Positions 46,211-58,240 are shown, counted from the first letter of the stretch. The stretch: DNA of 64,000 bases from Cristatella mucedo (GCA_009760855.2 WPIO01000010.1:636501-700500), one strand, 5' to 3'. Translations and numbers: made by a program. Notes: generated by a model not told the origin, from the sequence alone.

Positions 46211-47695
46211 TTTAAATGCTGCTGAGAGATCTATGAAGATAAGCTCCAGGCGGCCACGTTAGATTTGTAAGCCAGTTATAGTCATTCTAAAGAATGAAAA
46301 GATAGCTCCTCTAGAAAAAAGCCCAAGTTCATGATTGCCTGGGCAGAATTTCTGACAGAAAGCCCGACAAAGAAAATTGCTTTTCTCTATTAATGGAAAG
46401 TCTTAATCCGGGAACAAAAGTCATCCAGTGCTACTGGCCCCTTTTGACCGGTAAAACATAATTACTAATTTAGCCCCTATACAATTGTGATGGCCAATTT
46501 AAACAAGTAATAGCCCCCTCTCGAATTGATCATACCCGTACGTGCCGAAGGCTCCCAGCCGCATTAGCCAATATAGCTCCATCTACATAAAAAGATGGCA
46601 GCCTCTGTTAGATAGACATTAGGAAAGCACTTTTTTTTGTGTAAGAATTACTCCGAGGTTAATCACTTTAGTTTCCATTGTCAGCTTAGATTGCGGTATA
46701 GATATAAAGACAATGTATTTTGAGCATTTGATTATAAAGGAAACGTACGGTCTTAACCGCAGTATTAACAACAGTCGAGGTGATCACAGCCACAGGACGC
46801 TGAGCTGGGACTTGTTCTCGCAGCTCCTTCGAGCTGCGAGACTAGTGACATGTGGACGTAGCCACATGTTTAATGCTCGGGGAATTTCTTACGGCCGTAG
46901 AGTATGCAAATCTGCACAACTCTGCACCAGGTGCACCGAGAAACCCCAAACCTTCAGCAATGCAGAGGACAGCTCGAACGAGAGCTTTCATGCTTGAAGC
47001 AGCGGCTGATTGTTCCAAGTTATTTCACATGGAAGTAATTAAACTCTCCCATTCGATGTTAATTTCGCTTGTTCGAAAAGACTTTGTTTCGCGTTTCTCA
47101 TAGCCATGATAGAGTCAACTTACTGACTTTGCTTTGCCATTGTCTTCACGAATTTATATAATGAAGAAATGTTTATTAAGGTTAGCATTTTCAATTTTTA
47201 ATGATGAATGAATTATCGAGATGATTAGGAAAAAATTCAAAATTTGACAAGACCTAGTTTTGCCGAGCCGTAGACATTTTCAAGGAATGAGTGTAAATAA
47301 TAAACATATGGTGACTTGAGAAAATTGATCAGATGTGCAATATACTACTTACATGGAAATATGGATCTCACGCCGACGCTCAGACAAAATGAGGTAACTA
47401 ATCATACCCAATATTAAATTACTGTCGTAAGATTATGCCGGCTAATTAATTTCAGCATAATGTAATAATATTTTGTTGCCAAGTGCTTTGCTTGAGTGCT
47501 ATAGATACTCACGTTTTGCTGCTTCAATACAGAAATAAAATCAAGCATCAATTGTATGGTTTTATTTCCGCCACATTTAGGTAGCTTTTCTTTTTGCTCA
47601 CTACACTTGGCCTCACTTCAAACTGACAGGAATGTTGTCCGTTCATTAAAAAGTGAATAACAATACTGATCGAAGATTGAATAAAAATATTAGTT
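46211..47695. other. Unassigned region with paired hairpins
   Basis: AT-rich; contains two adjacent perfect hairpins at 46817-46869. The frame at 46713-46997 around them shows no known domain. Confidence 0.35.
46817..46869. repeat. Two adjacent perfect hairpins
   Basis: CTCGCAGCTC/GAGCTGCGAG (10-bp stem, loop CTTC) at 46817-46840, and ACATGTGG/CCACATGT (8-bp stem, 6-nt loop) at 46848-46869, seven bases apart. Confidence 0.85.
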
Positions 47696-47697
47696 AA

Positions 47698-47845
47698 TAT
47701 AACAGCCTCATTTGTATAGTGGTAGATGAGCCTTAACAGCTGTCGCAACCGTTTGCAGTTGGCAATAAATAATCGCTTACTGCAGGATTCTAACCAACGA
47801 CCTCGGTCGTGAAGAGCGAGCACCTTACCTCCTGATTTATTTCCA
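47698..47845 (-). mobile_element. tRNA-derived SINE family 2, copy 4
   Basis: Minus strand: AGGTAAGGTGCTCGCTCTTC, TTGGTTAGAATCCTGC (decayed box B), GCGATTATTTATTGCCAACT core and GGCTGTTAT 3' end. Confidence 0.75.
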
Positions 47846-48779
47846 TAATACTACTACCTGTACCAAGCCATTCTCAAATATTCATAGGGATATGTAAACA
47901 AAACAGGCTGAGGCATGGTTGCTATGCTGTAGCAGTGTTGAAAAATTCAAATTTCTTCACTAATGCTACTACCTCGCTGTGTGATGTGTCCACTGTAAAT
48001 TTTCGATGAACTTTGCTTTACTTCTCGCCTCACCCTATTTGTCTCTTGAAACGCCCGATAGTGTAATTTGAAAATTATTTTTTCTATTTATCATAAGTGG
48101 GATGAATTTTCTACATACTTGCCCCGAAAACAGCTGCAGATTATGGTGTAACGTCTTTCAAAGGGTGGCACTATAGCTGTCCTTTACAGACGGGCTAAAC
48201 TTCGATTACAAGACGACCCCCAAATAATCTGAAGGTGAGCATGAAATTTTAGCGGGGAAAAGTAAGAAAGTGTAGCTTCCATCGAGCAGCTTAGGGATAA
48301 GTCGGAAGAGGCGGGCAGGGGGAACAGACGTTGCCCGGCGCCAAGGGGGCGCCAAAAGCAAAATGGATTGTACATGTTTTTTTTTATAACTTTTTAATGT
48401 GAGAGTACCAATCTTGATTTCAAGAAAGTCCTTGTTTCAATAGACTTGACTTATTGCTCGCTGAGATAGTTAAGCATGTTTATAGACTTAGACCAAGCTG
48501 TAGCTTGGCGCTCTGGCGGCACACACGCGACGACGCGGAAACGCCGAGGGGCCTTTAATCATCATATATTCGGCGGGCACTCGCAGCGCAACAAGCACAC
48601 GGCCGTCCACCCTTCCGTCCGCGTTCCAACTGGCCTCCCCATCCGCTCGCCCCATCCTGCCTGCCTGCCTGCTACATGTGGGCTGCGTCGCACCAAGGGC
48701 GAGCCCGGCCTGCTAGGGAAGTTGCAGTTAAACGAAGAATCTGCCGAAGGACACAGATGCCTGGAGAACTCTCTCTCGA
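47846..48779. other. Left flank of a hAT remnant
   Basis: 48135-48160 (GGTGTAACGTCTTTCAAAGG) loosely resembles the reverse complement of 50023-50050 (GGTCTCATTACGCCTCTG) and may be a decayed hAT terminal repeat. A CpG-rich patch lies at 48520-48720. No gene identified. Confidence 0.35.
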
Positions 48780-49320
48780 GATGCTGGTCTCACGACAGAG
48801 GAAGAGATTTCAAGAATAATGAAGGACTGCATAGACTATCCCCTACAATAAATTACATCTAGACTTTCGTTGCTCACAGATCTTGATGTCAAATTTGGTT
48901 TCGTGTGGGAAGTTGAGAGGCTTCTTTTGAAGACACTTAACCTGACCAAACTCCGCCAGCAATGTCTAGATCTTTGAGGCTTCTATTATATTTTTCAGAC
49001 GTTGATGGAACAGAGCTATACAACAAAATATGTGCTGTAAAATGCTTCTTGCCACACGTAACGACTCGGCACTATAACTCATGTCTTTAATTGTCAGTTA
49101 TGAAGAAGACGTGTTTCCTAATTTGCGAGTCGCCTTGCAAGTTCTTCTCACCATAGATGTATCGGTTGCCAGTTGCAAACGCTCCTTTGGTGAGCTGAAG
49201 ATAATCTTGTCTTATCTGAGAGCATCGATAGGGTAAGATCGCCGCCTCGATTCGGCCTAGTTAAGTATAGAGAAAGAAACATTGGAAATTATTGAATTTC
49301 AAACTTTAATAGGCCAGTTT
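48780..49320 (+). pseudogene. hAT transposase remnant (ZMYM-like hAT group)
   Basis: Cut-and-paste transposase relic. Frame fragments include DVDGTELYNKICAVKCFLPH followed by YEEDVFPNLRVALQVLLTID, VSVASCKRSFGELKIILSYL and LSIERKTLEIIEF, the C-terminal dimerisation (RSFxxLKxIxxYLR) region of hAT proteins. In-frame TAA after RASIG and TAG before LSIER show it is dead. The upstream DDE part is not recognisable. Possible terminal repeats near 48135 and 50050 would make the original element about 1.9 kb. Confidence 0.75.
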
Positions 49321-49597
49321 GCCTCGTTCAAGGCCAGACAAGTTTACATAAGTTAAAACCTGTTTGCCACGTTCAAGTGTGGGCGTGGCCATGCCGACAA
49401 TGTTGTTCCGCTCCAGCCGGACTCCACCACTCCGCCTAGCCAACGGGTGCGCTGAGTCCCACCTCATTAAGCACTGCAGTTATACAAGATCGGCTGACCA
49501 AGCTGGATTTGATTGCAACGGGTCAGTTGTGATCGCGTGACCCGCTGGTCTTGCAGCGAGGAACTTTCTGCTTGTCCACCGGCCTGTGTGGACGCTA

Positions 49598-49638
<41 letters not shown>

Positions 49639-49900
49639 TCACTCTCTTTCTCTTTCTCTTCTCTCCTTGCGTTCCGGAGCTGCTTCCACGACGGCTTCTA
49701 CATCCGTGTGTACGCTCGCACGCTTGTGTTGCCTGCATATGATACCATACAGCCGTAGTCGTCAACAGCACAACTCACTTGTGGAGACGACGTTCATCTT
49801 CGTCGCGCCGCCATCTCCGCACGAGCCAGAAAGGCAACACAAGGCCAGAAAATTCGCATAAGTTAAAGCTGTGATAGCTACTATGTAACTGTACTACAGT
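49321..49900. other. Insertion-like segment within the hAT 3' part
   Basis: AAGGCCAGA..CATAAGTTAAA occurs at 49330-49358 and again at 49841-49868, bracketing about 510 bp of unrelated GC-richer DNA that includes a CT microsatellite (49602-49634). GTTTGCCTCGTTCAAG at about 49317 recurs as GTTTGCCACGTTCAAG at 49362. Confidence 0.5.
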
Positions 49901-50399
49901 TAATAAAACTTTCTCAACTCGATATACCTGTCATGGTGTGTTTTTTGAAATTCTTTTGTGGTGGAGCTATTTTGCAGCAATTTTTGACAAGGCGAGGGCT
50001 CCATTTGTAGCTATGTCCTGGGTGCCTAAAGGTCTCATTACGCCTCTGGTAAGTCGCTGTGCAAAGAAACTAAACTGGTTATTTACCTAAGTGTAACAGC
50101 GATGCGAGCCTGAGACGTGGGTGATGATACACAGTGAAAAACAACCGATATGCTTAGGCAATCTTGTACTTTGACAAATCAGCAAGCACCCCTAAAACAA
50201 AACGCATTGAAATTCATCTGACCATTAAGGAAGCGCCTATTCAGCACTCACGGAAACCCGATTTTCAATTCATCCTACAACCCAAAATTAATCCAAGCTT
50301 AAAGTCCGCTGTGATGTGCGACAGCAATAAGAATCTAAGGGAGATCAAAAATGGAACTAGTGCGCTGTAATGTCTCTCAGCAAAAGTTGTGGACTTTGC

Positions 50400-50563
50400 C
50401 GAGTGTGTGGCTACGCACTGACCAATGGTAAGAAAGGTTGCTATGGACTCACTCACCCAAGCAGCATCTCATAGTACGTCATGCTTAACCCAGCTCTGAT
50501 TGGACAAAGCCGGTGTCCGGCGGAAATTTTGAACAGTTTGTTGACAACGCGTGAAGGGCTATT
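50400..50563 (+). promoter_or_regulatory. Probable CEP95 promoter and leader
   Basis: TGACCAATGG at about 50419 and its inverted form TGATTGGAC at about 50497 are CCAAT boxes placed 145 and 65 bases before the ATG. No TATA box is seen, as expected for a housekeeping centrosomal gene. Confidence 0.45.
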
Positions 50564-53500
50564 ATGGAGGGCGACGGTAGGATCTGTGCTGCTGCAAAAT
50601 GCCAAGTCGTTCGTATTTGCAATCACTTAGGAATCAGTGTAATGTGCTGCTTCTTGTGGATCTGTAGGCCTAATCAAGCTCTCCAACGAGTTGCTCGCTC
50701 AGATTAATGTACCCAGGCGTATCCATAAGGAGGCTGACATTGACTCGTCGCTGTTTGTTACTTTGTACGAGGGACTATGCGGTGAAAAAATACCAGGTAT
50801 ATCATGCCGTGCAATTTCAATATATTCTGCAGATATAGATTTCTTGTAAGCGATGATTGACTAGAGCATGCTTGACTTCGTTAACGAAAGTAACCGATGG
50901 TCAATTTTGTGTATTCTGGAAATGCAGCGGACTTCCAAGGTAGGTGTTGTCGAGCTCCTGATTGGCACAGCGCCGCGTCACGTTCAATTGCTTCGATCAC
51001 GCTTACGCGGACTTTCAAGCACCAGCTCACTGAGGAGGAAGTGTCAATTGGGCATGAATGCTCTACACATGTTAGTTATGCTACCAGCGGCACTATTTTG
51101 CTTCGATCGTGAAGGATTAATTTAAAGGGCCTAGTCAAACGTTGCGCTTGTGAGCTGTGGAATTTTTTTTATTGTCTACAGTATCCTCAGAAGTGTCAGT
51201 TCATTTCTATAGGAAAGAAGAGTAAGGATGCGATCGATGCATGGCTACACGTAGCCTGCGAATCAGTATGCAGATGGTCACCTGCTTGTGGGCGCATGGT
51301 TTTAATACTTAATGATTATAGTAGATGAGCTAGTTTGAAATTAAGACTTATATAATTAATTTATCAACACATCTTGAGATTATAATTGGTTGAGTCCAAA
51401 GCCGTTGCAATGCTGGTGGTTCTAGTAAGGGCAAGCAATAAGAACGAGACAGGCTTTCGATGCCTTTTCTTTGTAGTAGAGCGTGTCCCGGGTTATGATG
51501 CTGCTTTTTGGACATGCCACTTGTGTTGGGTGTCATCTTTCTGATTTCCCTTGTTCACGAGCTTGTCCAGGCACAAGCTATTAAGCCTTGTAGGGATGCG
51601 ATTGGTGAATGCAGCCAACCTTTGGCCGACAATGTCAAGTCTTACAGCATTTTATCTGAATCTAATGCTGTTCGCACGTTCCCTTCACACTTTCTGGATA
51701 GAGGTCCGAGCCAACGGATTGCGATAATCCAGTTGTGTCTATCTTGGCAACTGCTCACCTGACTCTGGTATGCTTCCCACTTTCTCTTTATTGCGTGAGA
51801 TGCAGTCTGTTGGCTACCGAATGCGTACCGAAAGTCACTTAGGCTGTTAGTGCACTATACAAAACTCTCCTGCCTAATGGCTTTTTGGAGTTACAGACGG
51901 AGACATTACATTACCATGATAGCGCTGGAGGTAAGGTGCGCTCTCTTCACGATTGTGATCGTGGGTTTGAATCCTGAAGTGGGTGATCCTTTATTGCAAA
52001 CTGCAAGCAGTGGTGATAGCCGCCAAGGCTCTTCTACTGCTATAAAAATTAGGCTGATAAATAAGCTAATGTATTTTTGGTAGGAAAAATCTGTCTGTCA
52101 TAAGCATGGAATATGATTTAGATGTAGTGTGAAATCGTAGATACATGGTAAGCACCTGCTCGTGCTGTGCAGCACTGCACTTTGTATTTTACTTATGCTT
52201 AAGCACCTCCTCTGCATCAGGCAGGCACTCTCTTCTCTCACTGGCGCTGCTTTTGCCTGCTCGTACATTGTCACATACACTGTCGTACACCGTCAACACC
52301 TGCCATTAACCCTCGACATGCATGCTGTCTCGTCAGAGTAATAATAATAACAAATAATTTATATTGCATGCTAAGAGAACTAGACTTTTCCTTGGCTCTT
52401 TAAATATGCTGGAAAAGAAGCATGTCAATTGGATAGTGAGAACATGCACCGTCTCTGCATGCATAAGCAGACAAAGGAAATGCACATGAAAGTAATGTAT
52501 CTTCCCATCTGTAACTCCGCCACTAGGTTTAAGTGGATGCTGATGCACAGAAGAAGAGTTTTCTATGCTCAGACACGGTAGCTAGCAGACACTTAATCTC
52601 ACCCAGCAAAGAGAAAGTGAGAAGCAGAAGGAAGAAGTCAGGGAGAAGTCTAGGAAGTAGTTAGCATAGAAGTAGCAGCCCAGGACGGCTGCAAAGGATT
52701 CGCCACTGTCAGCAGGAACAGAGTAAATGTTGTGAGGAACAGGTAGATGTTTAGCTTTTTTTTTTATATTTCCATGTCAGAGGATGTCTTTACTGCATTT
52801 GGTAGTGAGCTCCGGGCTTTGGGAGCTTAGCAACTGGGGTTGTGGTCTCCACGACTTGAGAGGCACAGCTGAACAGCTTGAGTCAGATGAGTGGTTGGTA
52901 CAACCGAAGCCTGATTAAGAAGAAATTCAGATAGATAGGCCGAAGCAAGAGAATGAAGGGACCTAGAATTAACTGTCGTGACAAAGTCGATACACTACTT
53001 GATGGGGAGCCTAACTGTCATGCCAAAGTCGATATGGTGGTTGATTGGGAGCCAGTCCGTGCGAAGTAGTGCAATTCGGCAGTTGCAATGCACACTACTG
53101 GCAATCCTAACTTCAGAGTTTTGCACCAACTTTGCATCTTACTGGGAAGGTAGGAAGACTTGCAAATGAGTTTCAGATGTTAAGATGGGATGCTGCAAAA
53201 CTCATATACCAGTTTGGCTACGGTATGTTTACCTAAGAAAGCCCACATTTTTGCAATGGTGCATGCCTGGAAGTAAGCCGACTTGACTGTGGAGCTGATA
53301 TCGTCATCTGCTGAAAAGTCATTTTGGAAGAGGGCACCAAGCTTCTACACTGAGGCAACAGGATATATTCTTTCCGAGCCCATTTTCAGGGTTAAGCTTT
53401 TCGATTTCCAGGTTACACTAGGTTGGTTGCCCATTAGCTTTAAGTTGGTTTAATGGCATTCAATTTGAGAAAGTTTGCTGCCATGCGAGTGTGCATGTCA

Positions 53501-56192
53501 GCAAAGCATGCTGCAAGTTGAGTGAGTGAGAGAGATAGAGAGTGAGAGAGAAACAGACAGACAGAGACAAAGAGTTTGAGGTACTGTAGGCTGGGGAGAT
53601 CAAAGCAGAGGTACAGCTCTGTGACATCTGTGTAAAAGTGAATGCCTAAAATTGTGCTCAGCGAATACATCGGCAAGAGGGGAATATATATAGTTTGAAT
53701 AGAAGCAGATCTAGAAAGATCCCCTGGGGCAATTCATACTTTAAAGGCTCTTTGGATGACTTTTGGCCATCGACATCTACAGTTTGAAATCTTCCTTTCG
53801 GATAGAACTTAAACTAATACAGCGCAATGCACTCGAGAAGGGTTGGGATCAATTGTATCAAAAGTTGCAGCAAGATCCAGCAGAACTAGCTTAGCTAGGA
53901 GACTCTACCTAAGTAAGCATTCATGGGGTTATTTCACTGAAACCTATGCTGACTCTGGTGTCATTTACTCTGAAACCTGGTTGGAGTTTACTTTCTAGAT
54001 TTGAAGTTTTGATATACGAGTTAAGCTTGTCTGCCTCCACTTTTCTTAGTAGTAATGACAGTATGGTGATTAGGCAGCAGTCTTTGTCGTTCTTCTGGTC
54101 AAGTGTTGACTACTTCTTAAGGAGTGTTAAGGTCTGTTAACAGCCTCTCTAAAGAAGGAAGGGATACAACCTGAAGCTTGGGACATTTTAAAAACATAAA
54201 TGACAATAATAATGGCATTTGTTTAGCACACTAAGAGAACAATATCTCATTCTAGACACTTTACATATGCTGGTGATTGGTGAGGCATACAATTATTATT
54301 TTTTTAAGTACTTAGAGCAGCAGCAAATGTATGTGTATCAAGAGATCACTAGGTATGGGGACCTAGAGGGCTAGTAATCATAATCGACTGAGTGATGAAC
54401 TTCGAGGTGGAGTCAACTTGGAAGTGGATATAGAGTGTGGATTGGATTAGAGCAAGTATTGGAGGTTGAATAGTCCAGCAGGGAGGCTACTTTGAGGTGG
54501 ACTCTGATTTTGTCTACCTTGCTGACAAGGAAGCTAGAGACATCATCTGCTGTAGCAAGGATCGCAAGATATGGTACTGACTTGGTTTCGGTTAACGAGA
54601 TGTCTGATGGTCGAATACAGTATTTTTTATGTTTTTATATGTGCATTTGATGTGATGTTGTTCCACCACGATTCTCTATAACGTCCCTTGTCAGCTGGCC
54701 AGGCATAGAGCCACCGACTTCTGTGTTGTCTCTTCTACTGCAGCAAATTCCACAGAGCCCGAGTTTTACTGAAAAAGGTCAGGCTACTGGTCGAGGACGA
54801 ACACTTGGCCTCAGCCATCTGTCAATATAGCTCCATAGTCGTTCAATGGGGTTCAAATCATGCTGGTCCATTGCACCAGCACCGCACAAGGATCTGTTCA
54901 AAAGTACTTCGCTGGCCTGGCAGTGTGCTTAGGGCCATTATCTTACTGCCAAATGCAACGGGCTTTCAAGCAGAGTATATGAGCTTTTGAAGTCCAACTT
55001 GCTTGACCTAAGATAACTTAGTACTAAGTACTTTAATAAGTACTTTTTCGACGAATCCAGCATGTACTGTGTGCATTGGCTCACCTATCCGACTGACGAG
55101 AACTCATAGGACGTTTATGGGACGACACTGATCGGCAGCTGAGGCGATCGGTGTTCGGTATACATCAGTAGCCTCCGAACTTTACAGTTATGGCTGTGAA
55201 ATGTTTTACGGCAGACGAGACACCACTGAAGTTTGTGGCCCCAGTGCCCGGCCAGATAAAGAAGGTCATCGAAGAATCGTGGTTTGGGCGACGTAGCACT
55301 AAGTGCATGCATACCAACAGCGTGCACTTTTGATCTTGGGGTGTCAATTAATATTTCCACTAGCTGTGTGCAACTTAAGTATGCCCGGCATTGTAGCTAA
55401 CCCTCATATTACGCAAACGAATGTACAGCAACAGCAGCTATGGCCAGACTGCAAGGATTTTTCATATGCTGAGTATATGTCAAGGGTCCTAACAATTTGC
55501 GATGCACAGATGATTTTTGAAACCGAAGGGGACACATTTAAGAGTGAATGAGATATGCCTGCGATTACATGTTCAAAATTTGGTAACGATAAGAGTTGAT
55601 AACGTACAATTGCAAAAGAATATTTGACCGTAAGTGTGTCCTTTGTCAAATACATGGGCTACGAAAGATTATGAATTCACAAATGTCCAAAATTCGGCTT
55701 CTCTAAGCGATCAATCTGGTCATGAAAATGAATGCTAAAATCTCCAAATACTAGAAAGCAAGATTTCTGGAGCTCGCAATCGAAGCAAAATAAGAAAGAT
55801 CTTATGCATCTTGGTCCGTTGCCCCCCACGACAGGTGGGTGCCACCATTGACAGCTTACTTTTAGAGGGACTCTGTACAAGAATTTCAAGTACTGCTTCG
55901 AGGGGACTTCAAACAGCTTTAAATACAGCAAGGATTGAGCAACAATTGGTACTTTGTCACAATTTTTCATTGACCTCTTAGAAGGAGCCTGCCGCCCTTT
56001 ACGACCACGAAGTTAGTCGACAGCAGCCAGGTTTCTGGAGCAGCAAAAAGGTCTAGTGTATCGTCGAGAATCGTCACGAATTGTTAGAGGCTTATTGCAC
56101 ATTGAACTGCCTTTCTGTAGGCATACTTTATGAGCAGCCACCAGGGCTATAGACTGCCACATTAGACTCATTCACTGCAGCACCTGGGGGAG

Positions 56193-56256
<64 letters not shown>

Positions 56257-56796
56257 AGCAGCAGCAGAAGGGGCAATCCGGCAGCTGAGTGAACACACTT
56301 TATCTACCTGTCTGCCCAAAAGTCTTTCTGCCAGTCTGACTTGCAGTCCCTGCATACTCGCAAACTCTCTCTCTCTGCTCTAAATCTACCCTGTTTGCTG
56401 TTCTCTCTCATAGCCTCCTCGGGCTCTACAGACACTAAACTCTGATCTGCCTGTCATGCTGCCTCTAGCAATTCCTCGGTGCATTCTGCACCTGCATGGC
56501 TGTGTGCCATCTGTCGCCTGTCTGACTCGCTAGTTACAGTCTGTTGCTGATGTGATACTTTCCTCTGTCAGATGTCATTAGGAAGCCGCGGAGCAGAGAG
56601 GATGACGTGCACAATTGCCAATGTGTCATAGACTCTCTCGCAATGGACATCTTGCACACATCACTGTCACACATTACTGGTGAAGATATTGTGAATCACA
56701 ACTCTACGGCCGTGTATAATCTTTTGGAAATATTCTCCGGCTTAATGGAGTTTATTCTGCACAAAATCGAAAAGGAATGCTCCTCTGAGAACGAAG
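50564..56796 (+). CDS. CEP95: CEP95-like centrosomal protein, exons 1-3 (3' part not found)
   Basis: CEP95 (CCDC45) is a centrosome/spindle-pole coiled-coil protein with a conserved N-terminal calponin-homology-like region. Exon 1 is 50564-50576 (MEGD plus one base), exon 2 50668-50796, exon 3 56572-56796; borders are GT-AG and every junction is phase 1. The joined product runs from KLSNELLAQINVP through DSSLFVTLYEGLCGEKIP, DVIRKPRSREDDVHNCQ, VIDSLAMDILHTSLSHITGE and NLLEIFSGLMEFILHKIE, which I recognise as the CEP95 N-terminus (about 122 residues here; the human protein is about 820). Intron 2 is about 5.8 kb and full of LINE, SINE and Tc1 DNA. Later exons lie right of 56796 and possibly beyond the window. 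Confidence 0.8.
51755..51910 (+). repeat. Dispersed repeat family D, copy 4
   Basis: CTTCCCACTTTCTCTTTATT, GTTGGCTACCGAATGCGTAC and ACAAAACTCTCCTGCCTAAT match copy 1. It is immediately followed by a SINE. Confidence 0.8.
51915..52080 (+). mobile_element. tRNA-derived SINE family 2, copy 5
   Basis: TAGCGCTGGAGGTAAGGTGC (box A region), GTGGGTTTGAATCCTGAAGT (box B), core GGGTGATCCTTTATTGC and 3' end AGGCTGATAAATAAGCTAAT. Confidence 0.85.
52338..54190 (-). mobile_element. L2-like LINE, copy 12, interrupted by a D repeat
   Basis: Tail ATAATAATAA..GCTAAGAGAACTAGACTTTT, then a family D repeat at about 52505-52735, then C-terminal and RT homology to about 54190. Frame 53440-53676 keeps a decayed YADD region (FYTDVTELYLCFD), and 53740-53960 corresponds to the palm upstream of it. 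Lies inside CEP95 intron 2, antisense to the gene. Confidence 0.75.
52505..52735 (-). repeat. Dispersed repeat family D, copy 5
   Basis: CACGGTAGCTAGCAGACACT, AAGTGAGAAGCAGAAGGAAG and GTAGTTAGCATAGAAGTAGC correspond to the minus-strand form of copy 1. LINE sequence flanks both sides. Confidence 0.7.
54205..54300 (-). mobile_element. LINE 3' tail fragment
   Basis: ACAATAATAATGGCATTTG, then AGAGAACAATATCTCATTCT and TTTACATATGCTGG: a separate 3' terminus abutting copy 12, so a second short insertion. Confidence 0.65.
54690..55000 (-). pseudogene. Tc1-like transposase fragment 1
   Basis: Minus-strand fragments DNGPKHTARPAKYF (second catalytic Asp region) and DLNPIERLWSYIDRWL (third catalytic residue, DLNPIE) in different frames with a stop between. 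These are hallmark Tc1/mariner DDE motifs. No terminal repeats identified. Confidence 0.75.
55677..55970 (-). mobile_element. Possible LINE endonuclease fragment
   Basis: The frame ends KSCFLVFGDFSIHFHDQIDR, resembling the LLILGDFNIH motif of AP-type endonucleases in L2/CR1 LINEs. The rest is too diverged to confirm. Confidence 0.4.
56197..56253. repeat. (GA)n microsatellite
   Basis: About 28 GA units followed by (CAG)4-like triplets, 320 bases before CEP95 exon 3. Confidence 0.95.
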
Positions 56797-57615
56797 GTGA
56801 GTTGCTTTCCTTGTTTTCCTTTTGGTTCTTAAGAATGCGCATCCAGCATCTTTTCTTTCTTCCACTTGTGCCACAAGCAGGCAGAGTACCGAGTGTCCAT
56901 ATCTGCTCGCCTGGTCTGGCATGTTGCGATCGACGTTTTTTGGGATCTGCACTCGGTCGAATCCTGCTAGAAGCTTGTTGCTGTCACGACCGCTGTAGAC
57001 GGCAAGAGTAGTGATACAGCAAGCCATATCTCGTGCCTGTTTGTTGCTATCAGGTCCCCCCCCCATTCAGATTAGTATGCACCAGAGTATGTCAGCTGAT
57101 ATTCATTTCCTTGTAACCTATTTATTTGATTCGTTATTTATGTGATGAAACAACCTCATAGCTTTCAACAGCAAACCCATCTGCTTGCGCATGGATTCCA
57201 TGGTGCAGCGTGCACGTGTGGCATATTTTTGCCACCTGATTTTTTGCCTTGAGACTTTTAATGGAGAATGAACTGAGTTTGCATATTGAACTCTCTTACA
57301 TTCAAAGCCTGCATGCATGGAAGCAGGGAAGCATCCAAGCATGCACGGAGCTTAAGGTAATGTGCACATGTTTGGGAAACTGCCCGATGCTTGACTTGCA
57401 AGTCAGTAGCTGCAGTCCAGCCTGCTTGGTGAGCCGCATGCAGAGAAAGGGAGAGTGGGAAAGTGGGAGAATGGGGGAGTGGCTCAGCCAATGCTCAAGT
57501 GATTTTATGGGATTAGTGCGCCTGACCACCCACGGTCTGAGGTCTGAGCTCGGCACTGTTTGCTATTAGTATTGATTGTTCGTACACTGCATCGAGTCAT
57601 CTCTTACAAGTCTCA
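56797..57615 (+). other. CEP95 intron 3, unassigned part
   Basis: Follows the exon 3 donor. No further exon recognised; both-strand frames at 57249-57569 overlap without domain similarity. Confidence 0.35.
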
Positions 57616-57619
57616 GTTT

Positions 57620-57860
57620 AGAATATTACTCCTGTGGTGCTGCAGAGTCGTCTAAGCAGCTCTTCTGGAGTCATTGCAGGGAAAGAGCTGCACTTCAGAC
57701 AGCGTATCCTCCAACCCAAAGGTGTTCTATGGGATTTAGATTCGGTCAACTCATGATTCCGACAGCTGCTTCAGCGAAAAACCTGTTCGATGCTTTTGCT
57801 GTAAACTTGGGATCATTACCCTATTGCCAAATGTCATATATCTTAATATGTCAAACAAAT
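57620..57860 (-). pseudogene. Tc1-like transposase fragment 2
   Basis: Minus strand reads NDPKFTAKASNRFFAEAAVG, a stop, then LNPIEHLWV, matching the same catalytic segment as fragments 1 and 3. Confidence 0.75.
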
Positions 57861-58095
57861 GTTGCATGTCATACTGTGTATATACAGTTAAATAAGTCCG
57901 GATGTGTACGCAACATGCGTATTCATGCATGGCACTAGCAGAGTCCACACCAATCTGGTCCTGGTTCGCCTGCTACTACTGTGGTGCAACAGGCCCTTCA
58001 CGCCCCCTTTTCCCCTGACAGTACATCTGTATGTATGCTATGCACCCAAACACAAAAGTCTTGTTCCACCCCGTATGATGACGCCCTTGCTGGTG

Positions 58096-58229
58096 CCGGT
58101 AGATGGTTTGGTCTAGTGGTTAAGGTGCTTGCTCCGACCAAGGTCTGACTGAGGTCGTGGGCTCGAGCCCCTAGGCATATGTGAAGCGTCTGAATAGAGA
58201 TTAAGTTCTCTTGGGGCGCTATATAAATG

Positions 58230-58240
<11 letters not shown>
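58096..58240 (+). mobile_element. tRNA-derived SINE family 1, copy 3
   Basis: TGGTCTAGTGGTTAAGG fits a tRNA box A, and GTGGGCTCGAGCCCCTAGG holds box B. Then AAGCGTCTGAATAGAGATTA and AGTTCTCTTGGGGCGCTATA, a LINE-type tail, run into (AT)n. Confidence 0.88.

Noticed and set aside
46817..46869. Helitron 3' end
   Set aside because: CTAG followed by T lies only one base after the first hairpin, not the usual 10-12, and no 5' TC end was found.
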